In this document: positions 25,984 to 37,028 of the stretch, one piece after another | How positions within the stretch are numbered: the stretch's first letter is position 1 | How the letters are laid out: each line of letters opens with the position of its first letter | Source of the DNA: Panonychus citri | Taxonomy: Eukaryota > Arthropoda > Arachnida > Trombidiformes > Tetranychidae | Direction: 5' to 3' | Length of the DNA stretch: 64,000 bases | NCBI RefSeq assembly: GCF_014898815.1 | Contig: NW_026515546.1 | Coordinates: 1 to 64,000 of the forward strand | Made by a program: the position numbers and the translations under genes | Notes under the pieces: model-generated | Told to the model about the DNA's origin: nothing | Database searches by the model: none | The model's input: only the letters and a program-made list of their open reading frames with translations

Positions 25984-27194
25984 ATGACACATCGTCAATA
26001 CGATTCAACTGGAGTCGCTTCAATTTATATTGAAGTTAGACCAAGTCCACCAAAAGATTTGATTAAATCAATAATCAATCAATTATCACAATCAGTAAAT
26101 CCAAATCCAAATGGTAAATGGTCAAGAGCTGTTGATGTTGGCTGTGGTTCTGGTCAAGCAACCTTCCTATTAGCTGATTATTTTGACCAAGTGATTGGAT
26201 ATGATATCAGTGAACCTCAACTTCAAATTGCTAATCAAAGAAATCAATTTAACAATGTAACATTTAAGGTAAGAAACAAATCAAACTGTTATCACCCTTA
26301 ATCCTAATCCAATAATCCCAATGATCGACCGAAAAATAAAAAGCCAATCTCTTAATTATCAGGAAGAAAATTACTCAAAATCGAGAGTTTTCCAAAAAAA
26401 ATTGACTAATCATTGACAGAATTGAACTAGTTAATCTAATCATAATCAATAACCTTTGAACAGAAAAATAATATTTACATTATAACAATAGGAATTTGAT
26501 AAATTTAATTGTTAACAAGAGAGAGATAGAGAGAGAGGACAATCAATCATGATTGACAAGGCTGATTTTTGCCCAACAATTAACAAAATAGATGAACAAT
26601 TATCTTTAATCAACTTATCTTTCCCTCTGTTATTATTAGATAAGTTCTGGTGAAGGTATTCCCCTGGAAGATAATTCAGTTCAGCTGATTACTGTTTGTG
26701 AGGCTCTTCATTTCTTTGATATTGAAAAGTTCAATAGAAAAGTTGATTCTCTCCTTAATTCTGGTGGTTTATTCGTGACAATTGGTTACTATCCAGTACC
26801 CAAATTAACCCAAATCGATAAACCAGATTTAAATCTTGATCATATTGGACAATCAATTGATAATCTAATGCAAACATGGCAAGAACATGGTTTCCCTGTG
26901 AAAGTATTTGCAGATATGATTAATACCAAATATCGGTGTATTAATTTACCATTTGAAAAGGTTTGTCATGAGGAAACTTTTAAAACAACCTCGAGGCGAT
27001 CAGCTGATTATATAATTGATCTAATCAACTCACTTGGAACCAGTGAAAAATTCCGAGAAAAATTTCCAGAAAAAGAGTCATCCATCATGAATCAGATTCT
27101 CAATCAACTTCATGATACATTTGGAACGAAAGATTTGTCTTCAATTCAACTTGATGTTACTTTTGAATATTTTATCATTTGTTTTAGAAAATGA
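25984..27194 (+). CDS. Class I SAM-dependent methyltransferase
   Basis: Two exons, 25984-26268 and 26640-27194, give 279 residues. Motif I is clear ('AVDVGCGSGQATFLLADYF'), followed by the acidic strand end 'VIGYDISEPQL' that binds the ribose of S-adenosylmethionine, and motif III-like 'LNSGGLFVTIGYYPVP'. The overall plan resembles the small-molecule methyltransferases related to yeast trans-aconitate methyltransferase and the uncharacterised DDB_G0268948-type enzymes found across animals. Substrate unknown; juvenile-hormone-acid methylation is conceivable in an arthropod but not indicated by any specific motif I can see. Confidence 0.85.
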
Positions 27195-28055
27195 TAATTT
27201 CCTATTAATTATATTGCCAGAAAACTTTGATTATAAACAATCAATGTAACGATTATATCATATTGGTGAAAACAATGAACAATCAGCAGAACAATAATTA
27301 TCTTAATCATGAGTATGATGATGATTAATACGCTGAACTTATCAGCTAATTGAAAAACTAGTTAACGATCAATGAAAACAAGAAATAAAAAAATTCCCTT
27401 TTAATTATCTTCAAGTTTTATTAATTATCGAAATGGTTATTTAGATAATTTAGTTTTCTATCAACTTTTTTTTTGTTTACTTTTTATTATTCCTGATAAA
27501 AGTTAGACAATTAGTTGATTGATGACAAATGAGAGTCAACAAAAACAACTAAATTTATTGATTTGGATAATGATAATTATGTTGATTGAGTAATGCTAAC
27601 TTTGGTCTCTTCATTTGTCCAATCTATCGAGTAGAGTTAATTTTTGATATAACTTTTATTTAATAATTATCTGATTTCTATGAAATTTCTTAAGTTTTGG
27701 TGTGTACTATTCTTCACGAATAAATGAATTTTCATCAATTTTCGAACTGTCGACTTTTTTTACAAGGTCGCAACTAAAAAGTCAATTTATGGACCGTTTC
27801 GAGCTGTTTAAAAACTTGCTTTTTTATAATTTACATTTCCATGAATAATCTTAATAGAATCTGCAAAAAATTCCATGTTAAAGTCTTTTAAATTCTGAAA
27901 ATGCGCGAAAATTGATGAAAAAAAAAAGTCCAAACTTATGAAAATCTAAAGAAATGCCTGGTTTTCGGTGATTTTTTTTTCTATTTGTGAAAATTTTCAA
28001 TGTTGAACTTTTTTCATCTTCTCAATCATAAACTAGAGGCTCTTAGCTATAAGAT
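27195..28055. other. Intergenic flank of the LTR retrotransposon
   Basis: AT-rich flank with no gene seen. The last four bases (AGAT, 28052-28055) are one copy of the retrotransposon target duplication. Confidence 0.5.
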
Positions 28056-28667
28056 TGAAAGGTTTGATTGAGTCGTTTTGTTACCGAGAACTGATTTACA
28101 TCAGATTGATAGTTAGACGCACACCTTAGGCCTTTCAAATCCCAAGATTTGGGTTCTTTTTGTGGATCAACACTTATTAACATTTTGATATTACAACTCA
28201 ATGAATCTAGAATTTTGTAATTTTCACTTTAAACGTTGTACTTTGTCGTTGTACCTTAAATATCATAACTTAAACTTGAATTTAATCACTTTATTAATCT
28301 TAAACATTAGAAAATAGAAAACACATTTTACTTGATCACTTAGATTAATTCACAATCACTTTGTTAAACATTTAACTCAATTTGGTTAATCAATTGATGA
28401 TGACGATGATATTAATCAAAACTAATGATAATTAAAGGTAAATTGTTACTCTATTTATACCTTAATAAACGGAAGGAAACTAATTCAGAGGAAGACACAA
28501 GTCGGAAATGGTCAAGTTAGACAATAAAAGAAAGAGAAAATGAATAAGAAAGAGACAACTTAAGGGATCATTATCTCATTGAGATCGTAACAGAAAAAGA
28601 AAGTAAAGAAAATGAAGAGATTTGAATCTTTAAATTGTAATTGGAAGAGGGTAAATTTATCCTTTCA
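28056..28667 (-). repeat. 3' LTR (612 bp)
   Basis: Starts TGAAAGG, ends CCTTTCA, and matches the copy at 37029-37373 along both ends. It holds about 270 bp in its middle that the other copy lacks. Confidence 0.9.
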
Positions 28668-28988
28668 AACCCCATACCATGATGAAGACATTTTCAATTG
28701 TCAATTTCATGAGATTCAGATCTCTGAATTGCTTTGGCTTGAAGATAAGGAAGTAATCGTTTCATTCTTGAAACTTTAGTTCCGTTACTAGTTGAGGGTT
28801 GATTTAAATCATTTGATTCTTCAGCAATGTTAGTTTCTTTCATCTTGAGTATTTCTTCCGAAGGTTTAACACAATTGTCGTTGAATTCTGAAATTTCAAT
28901 TTCCTATCCATTCGGTTGGCCAAGATAATCGTCCTTCTTTACTCCTTTATCGAAGTCAAATAACAAAGCACTTGTAATTGAACTCAAG

Positions 28989-29437
28989 TCATATACGACA
29001 TTTTATGATGCATTCCGTCCAGAACATCAGTAGCCATATATTCAATTTCTCCATTGTAACATATACAATCGAATAGCAGTAATTGCTTCTGACTACAGGT
29101 GAGTGAGGATCTGCAGGTAAAGTGTAACCAGTAAACCATAGGAATGCAATGAAATGCATTGACATTGGATGTTCATTATAAGGTGAATAGTAATTAGTTA
29201 CTTCTCGAAACTTGAACAAAGTTGATTAACTTCATAAGTTGTTAATCCGAGACTGAGAAATTGATTAATCAATCCATGACCAATGATTTTAGTTGCACAG
29301 ACAAGATACTTGAGTACTTGATCTCTTACTGTTCCAAGATTACGAGCGTATTTTAGGTCATTCATTGTGAGACCATGGAAACGATGATCAAGAGAATCAA
29401 CTTCATGATACTTTACGAATGTCTCGTAATATTTCAT
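28989..29437 (-). pseudogene. Broken C-terminal continuation of the third LTR-element ORF
   Basis: Two overlapping minus-strand frames (29437-29198 and 29219-28989) of 79 and 76 codons with ordinary protein-like composition ('HRFHGLTMNDLKYARNLG', 'YSPYNEHPMSMHFIAFLWF'). They abut with a frame change, and more scattered code lies between 29437 and 29900. The simplest reading is one gene, continuous with the cysteine-rich ORF, now interrupted by indels. No domain recognised. Confidence 0.45.
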
Positions 29438-29899
29438 GTTACCATCGACTAATACGATCCAACAAGGCCTTGGTCTTATCTTTGGACCTTCCTTGATACG
29501 AACATTGAAACTTGCGATTCCAAATATCAGATTTTTATCTGTCAGATCTTTTGAAATGTTTTGATAAAATCCAATTGTTCTTGTAGCATCGGTGGTATAA
29601 TTCCAGTAGGTCGATTAGCGAATGAATTATTTAATTTTGTCTTCTAATAGCAACAGAAGAAATTGTTTTGGGTTTGATGATGGTGTTGGAACTTTGTAAA
29701 TAGCATGGGTTAACACATGATGGGAAATGCGATTTCAACCATTCTTGAACTTCTTCAGTTTCACTTGGTGATAATCTGTCAAATGGATTAATTTATGAAT
29801 GGTGAATGAGGTCATCGATTTCATTAAAACAACACATAACTTGAACTATCAGATATAACTGATTCATTATCGTCTATTCCTTTGGACCATTTTAACCAA

Positions 29900-31258
29900 T
29901 CAATTGATTCTTTCAGTAGATAATTTGGTACAGATGAACAGCGAGTTGTAGGCCACCGAGGTTGGGTCTCTGGGCTTTGAAGCGCATGAAGTGAAACCAA
30001 TATTGAGTAAAAATTGTTCAGATTCATCTGTTGGTTCCGTAGGATCTTTAGCCATTGCTCGATTATTCCAATGATTAAATCTTGTATTCGTTTGAATACG
30101 AATAGAAACTGGATCTAAATGAGGATCATCGGGATTATTTTCACGAGCATTGATTAGAAAAGCATAAGTTAAAGCTTTTTCTTTCCAAACTTCTTGATGA
30201 GTTAATGTTGGTTTTTGAACTTTTAGATGAGAAGGTAACATTGATGCGAGATCTCTTGGTTTATCTGATATCTGTTTTCTAACAGGACCAACACGAAATG
30301 GTAAAGTCAAATCTTTGTCAAAGGTAAAATCGATTGGACCTTTTCGACAGCGATCGATGTGGAAACTGTAATTGTTAACTTTCCATTTCTCTTTGCAGAA
30401 TTTTCGATTACATAAAAATTCAGATTGTCTGTAGAAATTTAAAATTTCGTCTCTTTCTGGTATAATTGATTTACAATAACCATCAGAACAAGTTGATATC
30501 AAACAATTTGAATTAATACAGAGAAACGAGTCCAATGTTGTCGGTTTTTCCAAACCAATTTGAGAAGTAATTTCTCGTAACCAGAGTGTACACTTAGCAC
30601 AATAAATTTTTGTACATTTAGAACATGATCGAGGTGAGATTGAAATTTGTTCACAAAAGTTACATGTCACAATTGATGAGATTTCTCGTAGATTAGAGTA
30701 AATAACACGAGCTTTTATGAGACCTTTTGGAACGGAATTGAAATTGATTTGATCTAATTCAATATCCAAAGCATTGAGCCTTAACTTTTCTTTCACGAAT
30801 TCAACATAAATATCGTAAAGTTTTTTCGCATCTTCAATTTCCACTTTTATCTCGATTTTCGCTTGATTAAAAAATTCTATTTGTAGATATTCAGGATAAT
30901 CGGAATCATTTGGTGGCTTTCGAGCTGGAAAATAGTCGTTGTACTTTTCTTGGTCACTTGAAGGTGGAGGATAAATTGAATTATCTTTAAGGCCTCTTAT
31001 TGATTCCAACTCAATTGAGCGACGAGCTTCAGCAGTTTGAACTGGTAATGGATCTTTTAACTTCAGTTTAGCCCAAAGAGCTTGAGAAGATGATTCACCA
31101 AATACATTTGCATAAGAAGGCGAATTGTCATTCGGCCAACTTGATTCACTTGTATTTTCAAAGGTCACTTTTTTAGGTTCGATTGAAATTGGTTCATCCG
31201 GAATTCTCTCAATAATTGTAGTTAACTTTGAAGCGTCAATTTTATCGTTACTTGTCAT
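29900..31258 (-). CDS. Third ORF of the LTR element with RING/TRAF-like cysteine clusters
   Basis: Located after integrase, where env would be in an errantivirus. The frame is open from 31576, but the first convincing ATG is at 31258, giving 452 residues; the stretch before it reads like translated spacer. From about residue 199 there is a dense Cys pattern: 'CNFCEQISISPRSCSKCTKI', 'YCAKCTLW', then 'CINSNCLISTCSDGYCKSII' and 'CNRKFCKEKW...HIDRC'. Spacing resembles RING plus following zinc fingers as in RING/TRAF or RBR proteins. There is no signal peptide or membrane helix, so it is not an envelope. Similar code continues downstream in other frames to about 28989, so the full protein was longer. 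Function unknown; ubiquitin-ligase-like activity is only a guess. Confidence 0.6.
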   Translation of the reverse strand: MTSNDKIDASKLTTIIERIPDEPISIEPKKVTFENTSESSWPNDNSPSYANVFGESSSQALWAKLKLKDPLPVQTAEARRSIELESIRGLKDNSIYPPPSSDQEKYNDYFPARKPPNDSDYPEYLQIEFFNQAKIEIKVEIEDAKKLYDIYVEFVKEKLRLNALDIELDQINFNSVPKGLIKARVIYSNLREISSIVTCNFCEQISISPRSCSKCTKIYCAKCTLWLREITSQIGLEKPTTLDSFLCINSNCLISTCSDGYCKSIIPERDEILNFYRQSEFLCNRKFCKEKWKVNNYSFHIDRCRKGPIDFTFDKDLTLPFRVGPVRKQISDKPRDLASMLPSHLKVQKPTLTHQEVWKEKALTYAFLINARENNPDDPHLDPVSIRIQTNTRFNHWNNRAMAKDPTEPTDESEQFLLNIGFTSCASKPRDPTSVAYNSLFICTKLSTERIN

Positions 31259-31572
31259 GTTGATTGAGATCAAGGTGAAAATTGAACAAGAAGGTAAAAT
31301 GTTAACACTTAATTTATAAGCACTTTTAGAATCAAAGGTAAACTCAATTGATTGTAAGACTTTGGAGATAAACTTAATTAGACAAAATTGATTGATTATT
31401 GGTAATTGATTAACACAATTAATTGAATATCTTGAAGAGCAATTAGTAAGCGTTTTAAAACGTTTTCTTCTAACACACAAAGACAATGGCGGAAAGTCAA
31501 TCGACTTCCTTACCAACACTTTACTTCCTTGGTAACGGGCAATTGGTAAGTTGTAAGCGCCAATTTCAATAA

Positions 31573-32442
31573 TCAAGTAAATATTAATTTGATTTGATTG
31601 ATTTTGTGATCTTGTTGTTGGGCCAAATTTTCATCAGAACAATTAATTATTGGATTTTCAGCAATCATTCGATTAGAAGTTTTGTATCTTTTTCGTTTTT
31701 TACTCGTTTTTTGTTCATGATTAGATTGACTTAGATCAGGTAAAGTTTCAGCATCGGAATCAATTAGAGTCTTCAAAGCTTCAGTTTCATCATTGACAGA
31801 AAGTTTATCGAATTGTAATTCAGGTAAATTCGAGGAAAAATTATTATCATTCTGATTTGCATCAGACTCGATTGAATCATAATTAACTAACCAATCATTA
31901 TTAATATCGAAATATCTATTCTTAATTATTAATAATTGTTCAGGAATCGAACCAAAATAAGGTTTAGTATTTTCTAAGTTCGAAGTAAATTGCTCGTAAT
32001 TACCAGAATCTAACAATAAAACTGATCCTCTTTTAATTCCGAGAACTAAATAAGGTCCAAACCATTTCGCAACTAAAGTTTTCGAGGTTCCAATTGAAGG
32101 TCCACTATTCTTAACATAACAAAAATCTCCAATTTTGTAAGGATTAGGTTTAGTCACTAATCTGAGTTTATTCTGATAATAAATTTGTTGAGACTTTAGT
32201 CTTGCTAATGTTAATTGTCTTGCTGAATCGATTGTAAGTTTAACTTCATTGTCAATTGCTAATTGATTATCAATTGGTTTCGTTAAAATTTTACCAAAAA
32301 TCAGAAAATAAGGTGAGAATCGGTGAATCTTGTGTATTGATGAATTAATAGCGATTAATGACTTTTCTAATTTCGTTTCAATTGACTCATTCTCATCTTC
32401 GAGTATCGAACTTCTTAATCTGTCACCAATTGTTCTATTCAT
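31573..32442 (-). pseudogene. Retrotransposon integrase, C-terminal part
   Basis: 289 residues continuing the integrase after at least two frame changes in 32443-32616. The ATG shown is internal to the gene: just before it the minus strand still encodes the catalytic-Glu region in this frame. Following features fit the gypsy integrase C-terminal region: 'FSPYFLIFGKILTKPIDN' and the GPY/F-like 'LVAKWFGPYLVLGIKRGSVL'. A Ser/Asp-rich tail closes the frame. It ends just before the third ORF begins. Confidence 0.8.
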
Positions 32443-32616
32443 TCGTTCAACTATTCCTGACTTTGAGGATGATAAGGATTGGAAACTTCATGTTTGATTC
32501 CTAACTCTTTTAAGAATAGTTCAGTTTCTTCTGATAGAAAATTTCGACCTCTATCTGTTTGAATAACAGAAGGAAAACCAAATATCGAAAAATATTCATT
32601 CAGAAATTTTTAACTG

Positions 32617-35600
32617 TTAACGAATTTTGATTCGGAAAACTTTCGCATAAACAAATCTAGTCAATGAATCAACTAAAACTAATATTACTCTTTTCTTTCC
32701 GTTTTGAAACGTTATCGGTCCTTTAGCATCCATTTCAAGTCGTTCCAAGACTTTATTCGGAATCGGTTTAAGATGAGGTTCAGCATATGTACAAATAGCG
32801 GCTTTTGATAGTTGACAGATTTGACAATCTCGACACAATTTCTTAATCTCTTCAGCCAAGAAAGGCATCCAAAAACGTCGACTTATTTGATGATGAGTTT
32901 TCTCAAAACCATAATGACCACTTATATCAGAATCATGTTCTTCATCAAACAATTTGCAGAGAAATTCTTGATTGATAACAATTCGATCGTTTTCATGTTT
33001 ATACATTGGCTTACGATGTAGAATATCATTCTTGATTAGATATTGTCGATGTAAAGTTGAATTTGGGTTAGATTGAAGTTCACTTAGCACTTGATTTATC
33101 GTTTTATCATTTTGTTGAATTGATAATAAATCAGATAACCAATTATCATTTACTTTATAATGATAAATAACATTACTTTTAACCACTTTTCCAAGTTGTT
33201 TCATTTCGTTTACACTTTCATCTTCATTGATTAAAGTTGATTCGGAGTACAAGAATAAATTATCAATATAATCTCTTTCCGGATCAATTTGTTTATGATG
33301 ATCCCATTCCGATTGAAATCGAGAAAAGCAATCAGGAGGATGAGCTTTACCTTCACGATAGATCACTTTAAAGTTGAATGATGATAACATTATACTCCAT
33401 CTTTCCAATCGTTGATTTTTGAACTTCACTTTCGATAATTGACAAAGTGCATGGTGGTCAGTTTCGATAAGGAAAAGATCACCTTCAAGGTAATGTTTAA
33501 ATTTACCGATACCAATAAGAATTGCAAGTAATTCTTTTTCACTAACAGAATAACTTAATTGATGTTTAGCGATTTTTTGAGAGAAAAAGGAAATTGGTTT
33601 CCATTGAATAACTTTTTCTATTGGCGTTTCTTTTAATGAATTGTAACCCTTTATGATTGGTTGATCTTGATCTTCTTGAAGCAAAATGCCTCCAACAGCG
33701 ATGTCACTTGCATCTACTGATAACTTTCGTCTTAATTCTGGATTGAAATGTACAAGTAAAGTTGTTTCGATCAAAGAGTCACGAAGAATATCCAAAGTTT
33801 CATAATCTTGTTTCAACATTTTGAATTTTCTTTCTTTGTTGATTAGTCGATACAAAGGAGCAGCGAGTTGAGAATAGTTCTTAATATAACGACTAAAATA
33901 GTTGTAACAACCTAATTGTGATTGTAATTGTCGAACTGATTTTGGGTAGGGTAATCTTTTTAGTGCTGTTACCTTATTTGGATCAGGTCTTATTCCATTT
34001 CCATCCACCAAATGACCTAACAGAATTAGTTCTGTAGCTCCAAATTTACACTTATCAGTTTTGATTTTCAGGTTCCAATCTTTTAATCTTGAAAGAACCA
34101 ATCGAGTATTTTCCAATAACTCATTCCAACTTTTACCAATAACCGGAACGTCGTCGAAGTAACCAAGACACTCTGTATATGATAATCCTTCTAATACCTT
34201 ATTCATCAATCGTTGAAACTCAAAAGGTGCACAAGCTAAACCCATTGGTAAGCGTTTGTATTGAAATTTACCAGGGGTAACAAATACAGTTTTGGTTCGT
34301 TCACTTGGAGGGATTTCAATCTGAAAGTATCCTTGGTACAAATCAAACATATTAAAGTAAATTGCACCTCTTACCGCCTCAAGGCAATCATCGATCCTTG
34401 GCATTGGGTGGAAAATGACTTTAGTCATTCGATTAATGGCACGTAAATCATTCAGTAGTCTATACGATCCATCAGGTTTACTTATTAATAGGGCTGGAGA
34501 ACCACCTTCAGCTGTTGATATTTCAACAATATCATTTTCAATAAGATCTTGAATAACTTTCTGATATTCTTTTCGAATGTTAATTGTACATGGGTAAGGT
34601 TTTTGGTAGGGAATTGAATTGTCTCCAATATCGATTTGAATCGGCCACTTTTCCCACGGGACAAACCCAATATCTCCACGATGTTGACTGAAAACTTCAG
34701 GAAATTCGAGAAGAATATTCAACAATTCATAAACTTGTTCATTGTTAAGTTTAGAATCAAATCTCTTTTTTAATCTCTCTTCAAGAGATAGAATTGGTTG
34801 ATCATTTTGAGTGAGATAAACAGGAATTATATTCTCAAATTCATTTGAATTCACCATCATTTCCATGAAAGCATTGACTTCGTACTTTCTGACCAACTCT
34901 TCATCTTTATAAGGTGTATAAGGTAAATGAGCTAAACCATCAACTTGAATTGTTTTAGTTTTAACTTCAGGTAGAGTTACATTAGTAGGAGTCTCAGGGC
35001 GAGAGAGAAGATGAATTGATTCATCAGCTGAACAAAAACGAAACATTAATTCAGGACTCAAAGGTTGACTAAAGTTAAACTCTTTTAGAGTTACTTCATA
35101 TGAACCACCAGAATTTTTCAAATTTGCATGAAAAATGTCACAAAAACGATTACCAACGACCATCACTGGTTCCAAATCTCTTATCACTTGAAATTTCAAA
35201 GCTTTACAAAGTTTCATCGTTGGATGTTTCATGAAAGCGAAAGCAGCACCTTCGACTTGAAGTCGATTACTACAAATTCCCTTTATCGTTACATCTGAGG
35301 CCATTATATAAGCTTTCAATTGAAGAGCTAAATAGTAATCAATACATGCTGTGTTAGCTCCAGTGTCAATTAACACTTCACCTCTTTTATATAATTGACG
35401 ATCAGGATAACATAAAGATAAGGTTACCGTTGGAAAGTTTTTAACTGTTGTATCAATTCGAGTTATCATTTGATTTTCGGTAGTTACAAACATATAATTA
35501 TCTTGATTTAAATCAGGAGCTTTACTTGCGGTTGTAGCATCAATTGAATTAGTTTCAATTACCATGTTTGAAATTGGTCTTTGTTGAGTAGCATTAACAT

Positions 35601-35916
35601 CACCAATATTAACCATTTGATTGTTTCTCAGATTTGCTGGTTGAAAACGTTGACGAGGTGGAATTCGACAATTTCTTGCCAAATGACCAAAACCATTACA
35701 ATTGTAACACTTAATTGTTTTACTTTCACTTGGTTTCATTTCATTCTGTTGATTAGTAACTTGATTGTTTTGTTGATTAACTTGATGAGGATTTAAATCC
35801 GATCGATTCTTGTTGAAACTTTTCTCTCTCTTTTCTTTATCGGCTTTGTTGTAATGTTGATGAATAAGCACCGATGTAATATCATCTAAACTTGAATTAG
35901 CTCTTACATCGTACAT
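32617..35916 (-). CDS. Retrotransposon pol: zinc knuckle, protease, RT, RNase H, integrase N-half
   Basis: A 1099-residue open frame. In order: CCHC zinc knuckle (C70, C73, H78, C83 in 'CYNCNGFGHLARNC'); aspartic protease with 'VLIDTGANTACIDYY' (DTG at 184-186); reverse transcriptase with 'MPRIDDCLEAVRGAIYFN', 'LPMGLACAPFEFQRLM' and the catalytic 'YFDD' at 586-589; RNase H with 'LSVDASDIAVGGILLQ' and 'LLAILIGIGKFKHYL'; the HHCC integrase zinc domain ('CRDCQICQLSK'); and the first catalytic Asp of the integrase ('MDAKGPITF'). The frame then ends prematurely because of a frameshift within the integrase core. YFDD instead of the common YxDD with Ile/Leu/Val still fits the active site. Confidence 0.9.
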   Translation of the reverse strand: MYDVRANSSLDDITSVLIHQHYNKADKEKREKSFNKNRSDLNPHQVNQQNNQVTNQQNEMKPSESKTIKCYNCNGFGHLARNCRIPPRQRFQPANLRNNQMVNIGDVNATQQRPISNMVIETNSIDATTASKAPDLNQDNYMFVTTENQMITRIDTTVKNFPTVTLSLCYPDRQLYKRGEVLIDTGANTACIDYYLALQLKAYIMASDVTIKGICSNRLQVEGAAFAFMKHPTMKLCKALKFQVIRDLEPVMVVGNRFCDIFHANLKNSGGSYEVTLKEFNFSQPLSPELMFRFCSADESIHLLSRPETPTNVTLPEVKTKTIQVDGLAHLPYTPYKDEELVRKYEVNAFMEMMVNSNEFENIIPVYLTQNDQPILSLEERLKKRFDSKLNNEQVYELLNILLEFPEVFSQHRGDIGFVPWEKWPIQIDIGDNSIPYQKPYPCTINIRKEYQKVIQDLIENDIVEISTAEGGSPALLISKPDGSYRLLNDLRAINRMTKVIFHPMPRIDDCLEAVRGAIYFNMFDLYQGYFQIEIPPSERTKTVFVTPGKFQYKRLPMGLACAPFEFQRLMNKVLEGLSYTECLGYFDDVPVIGKSWNELLENTRLVLSRLKDWNLKIKTDKCKFGATELILLGHLVDGNGIRPDPNKVTALKRLPYPKSVRQLQSQLGCYNYFSRYIKNYSQLAAPLYRLINKERKFKMLKQDYETLDILRDSLIETTLLVHFNPELRRKLSVDASDIAVGGILLQEDQDQPIIKGYNSLKETPIEKVIQWKPISFFSQKIAKHQLSYSVSEKELLAILIGIGKFKHYLEGDLFLIETDHHALCQLSKVKFKNQRLERWSIMLSSFNFKVIYREGKAHPPDCFSRFQSEWDHHKQIDPERDYIDNLFLYSESTLINEDESVNEMKQLGKVVKSNVIYHYKVNDNWLSDLLSIQQNDKTINQVLSELQSNPNSTLHRQYLIKNDILHRKPMYKHENDRIVINQEFLCKLFDEEHDSDISGHYGFEKTHHQISRRFWMPFLAEEIKKLCRDCQICQLSKAAICTYAEPHLKPIPNKVLERLEMDAKGPITFQNGKKRVILVLVDSLTRFVYAKVFRIKIR

Positions 35917-37027
35917 ATGATCACGAACAAATTTAGGTAATCTTTCAAGTACTTCATGAATAAAACCTTCGGGCTCATCTTATCACCTTTAACCTATGAC
36001 CAACTCTCTTAATCTCCTATAAAGTTACTTAGATGTTCCTTAAAATCGTATTTCATTGCTGTTAATTCTGCTTGAGCAGTAGCCATTGCTGCAGGATTTT
36101 TAGATACTTTAAAGCTTCAACATAAGATTCATAAGTATGAGATTGTCTATCTAATGTATCAGCAGCAAAACTCATAACTCATTGCTTTTTTGAGAACTCG
36201 TAATCGTGTATCATTAGTACAATCTTCAAAACTTAATTGTCTTTTAACCGATTGTAACCAACCCCATTGGTCACTTCCTTGAATAAAAGCAGGTAAATTG
36301 GACATTTACTTTCCCTAATACCACCATTGGTTGTAGTTGAGACTTTCGTCTATTTGAAATTATTTTCTTCGAAAACAGGATCATCTTCATTGTCACCTTC
36401 AGTTTCAATATACTTTGCTCTGTTAGCACAAACTGATTTGACTTCTTCGACTTGATCGTCTTCTTTCACTCAACTTCTTCTTCAGAATCAGCTAACAACT
36501 CACGAATAGTAGCATTTGGTTTGATTGTTGTCTTGGAAGTAGTCGGAATTGGTTCCACTTCAGGTTCATTCCATCGTCTTAAAAATGACTCGAGTATTCG
36601 CTTAGCTGGTGAACCAATAGACATTTTGGTTATATAACTTAATTTAACCATCCATTACAATAGGTTTAATACCAACTCTAAATATAATCTCTCGTATATC
36701 AGCTTCAGGAATAAAATTTTCTCTCATTTGATTAACCCAATCAGGAATATCAATACCATCAATTGAATCAGCACTTAATTGATTTAAATCATCCAGATCC
36801 AAATCCACGTTTATTAAACTTAATTGCGTTTGAGCAGCTTCTTTAAATTTTATCATCACACAATCATCAGAAACAGGAATCTTAATTTTCCACTCACTTA
36901 AATATCTTTTCATCTCTGTGTGGTTAGATCCAAATCTTCCACCATTACCTTTACCACCGTCGTTTTCTATCACCATGAAATTGTAATAACAATTGTCCAT
37001 AGATGCAGATCCTGTCGACTGCGCCAT
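35917..37027 (-). pseudogene. gag region of the LTR retrotransposon (frameshifted)
   Basis: The first frame starts at the ATG at 37027, which is the AATGG immediately after the 5' LTR, and runs to 36644 (127 residues). A second fragment continues in another frame (36651-36466, acidic 'ELLADSEEEVE' end). Further pieces down to 35917 keep gag-like words such as 'QGSDQWGWLQSVKRQLSF' in mixed frames. So gag is broken in at least two places before it reaches the nucleocapsid zinc knuckle encoded at the start of the next frame. The structural role (capsid and nucleocapsid) is inferred from position. Confidence 0.65.
37011..37026 (-). promoter_or_regulatory. Primer binding site, tRNA-Ser type
   Basis: On the minus strand, two bases after the 5' LTR, TGGCGCAGTCGACAGG occurs. 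TGG pairs with the tRNA CCA end and GCGCAGTCG complements a CGACTGCG acceptor stem, typical of animal serine tRNAs. The exact isoacceptor is inference. The site overlaps the first gag codons. Confidence 0.7.
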
Positions 37028-37028
37028 T

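Noticed and set aside
28989..31258. Env-like glycoprotein in the LTR element
   Set aside because: No signal peptide, cleavage site or membrane helix; the Cys pattern is intracellular zinc-binding in style.
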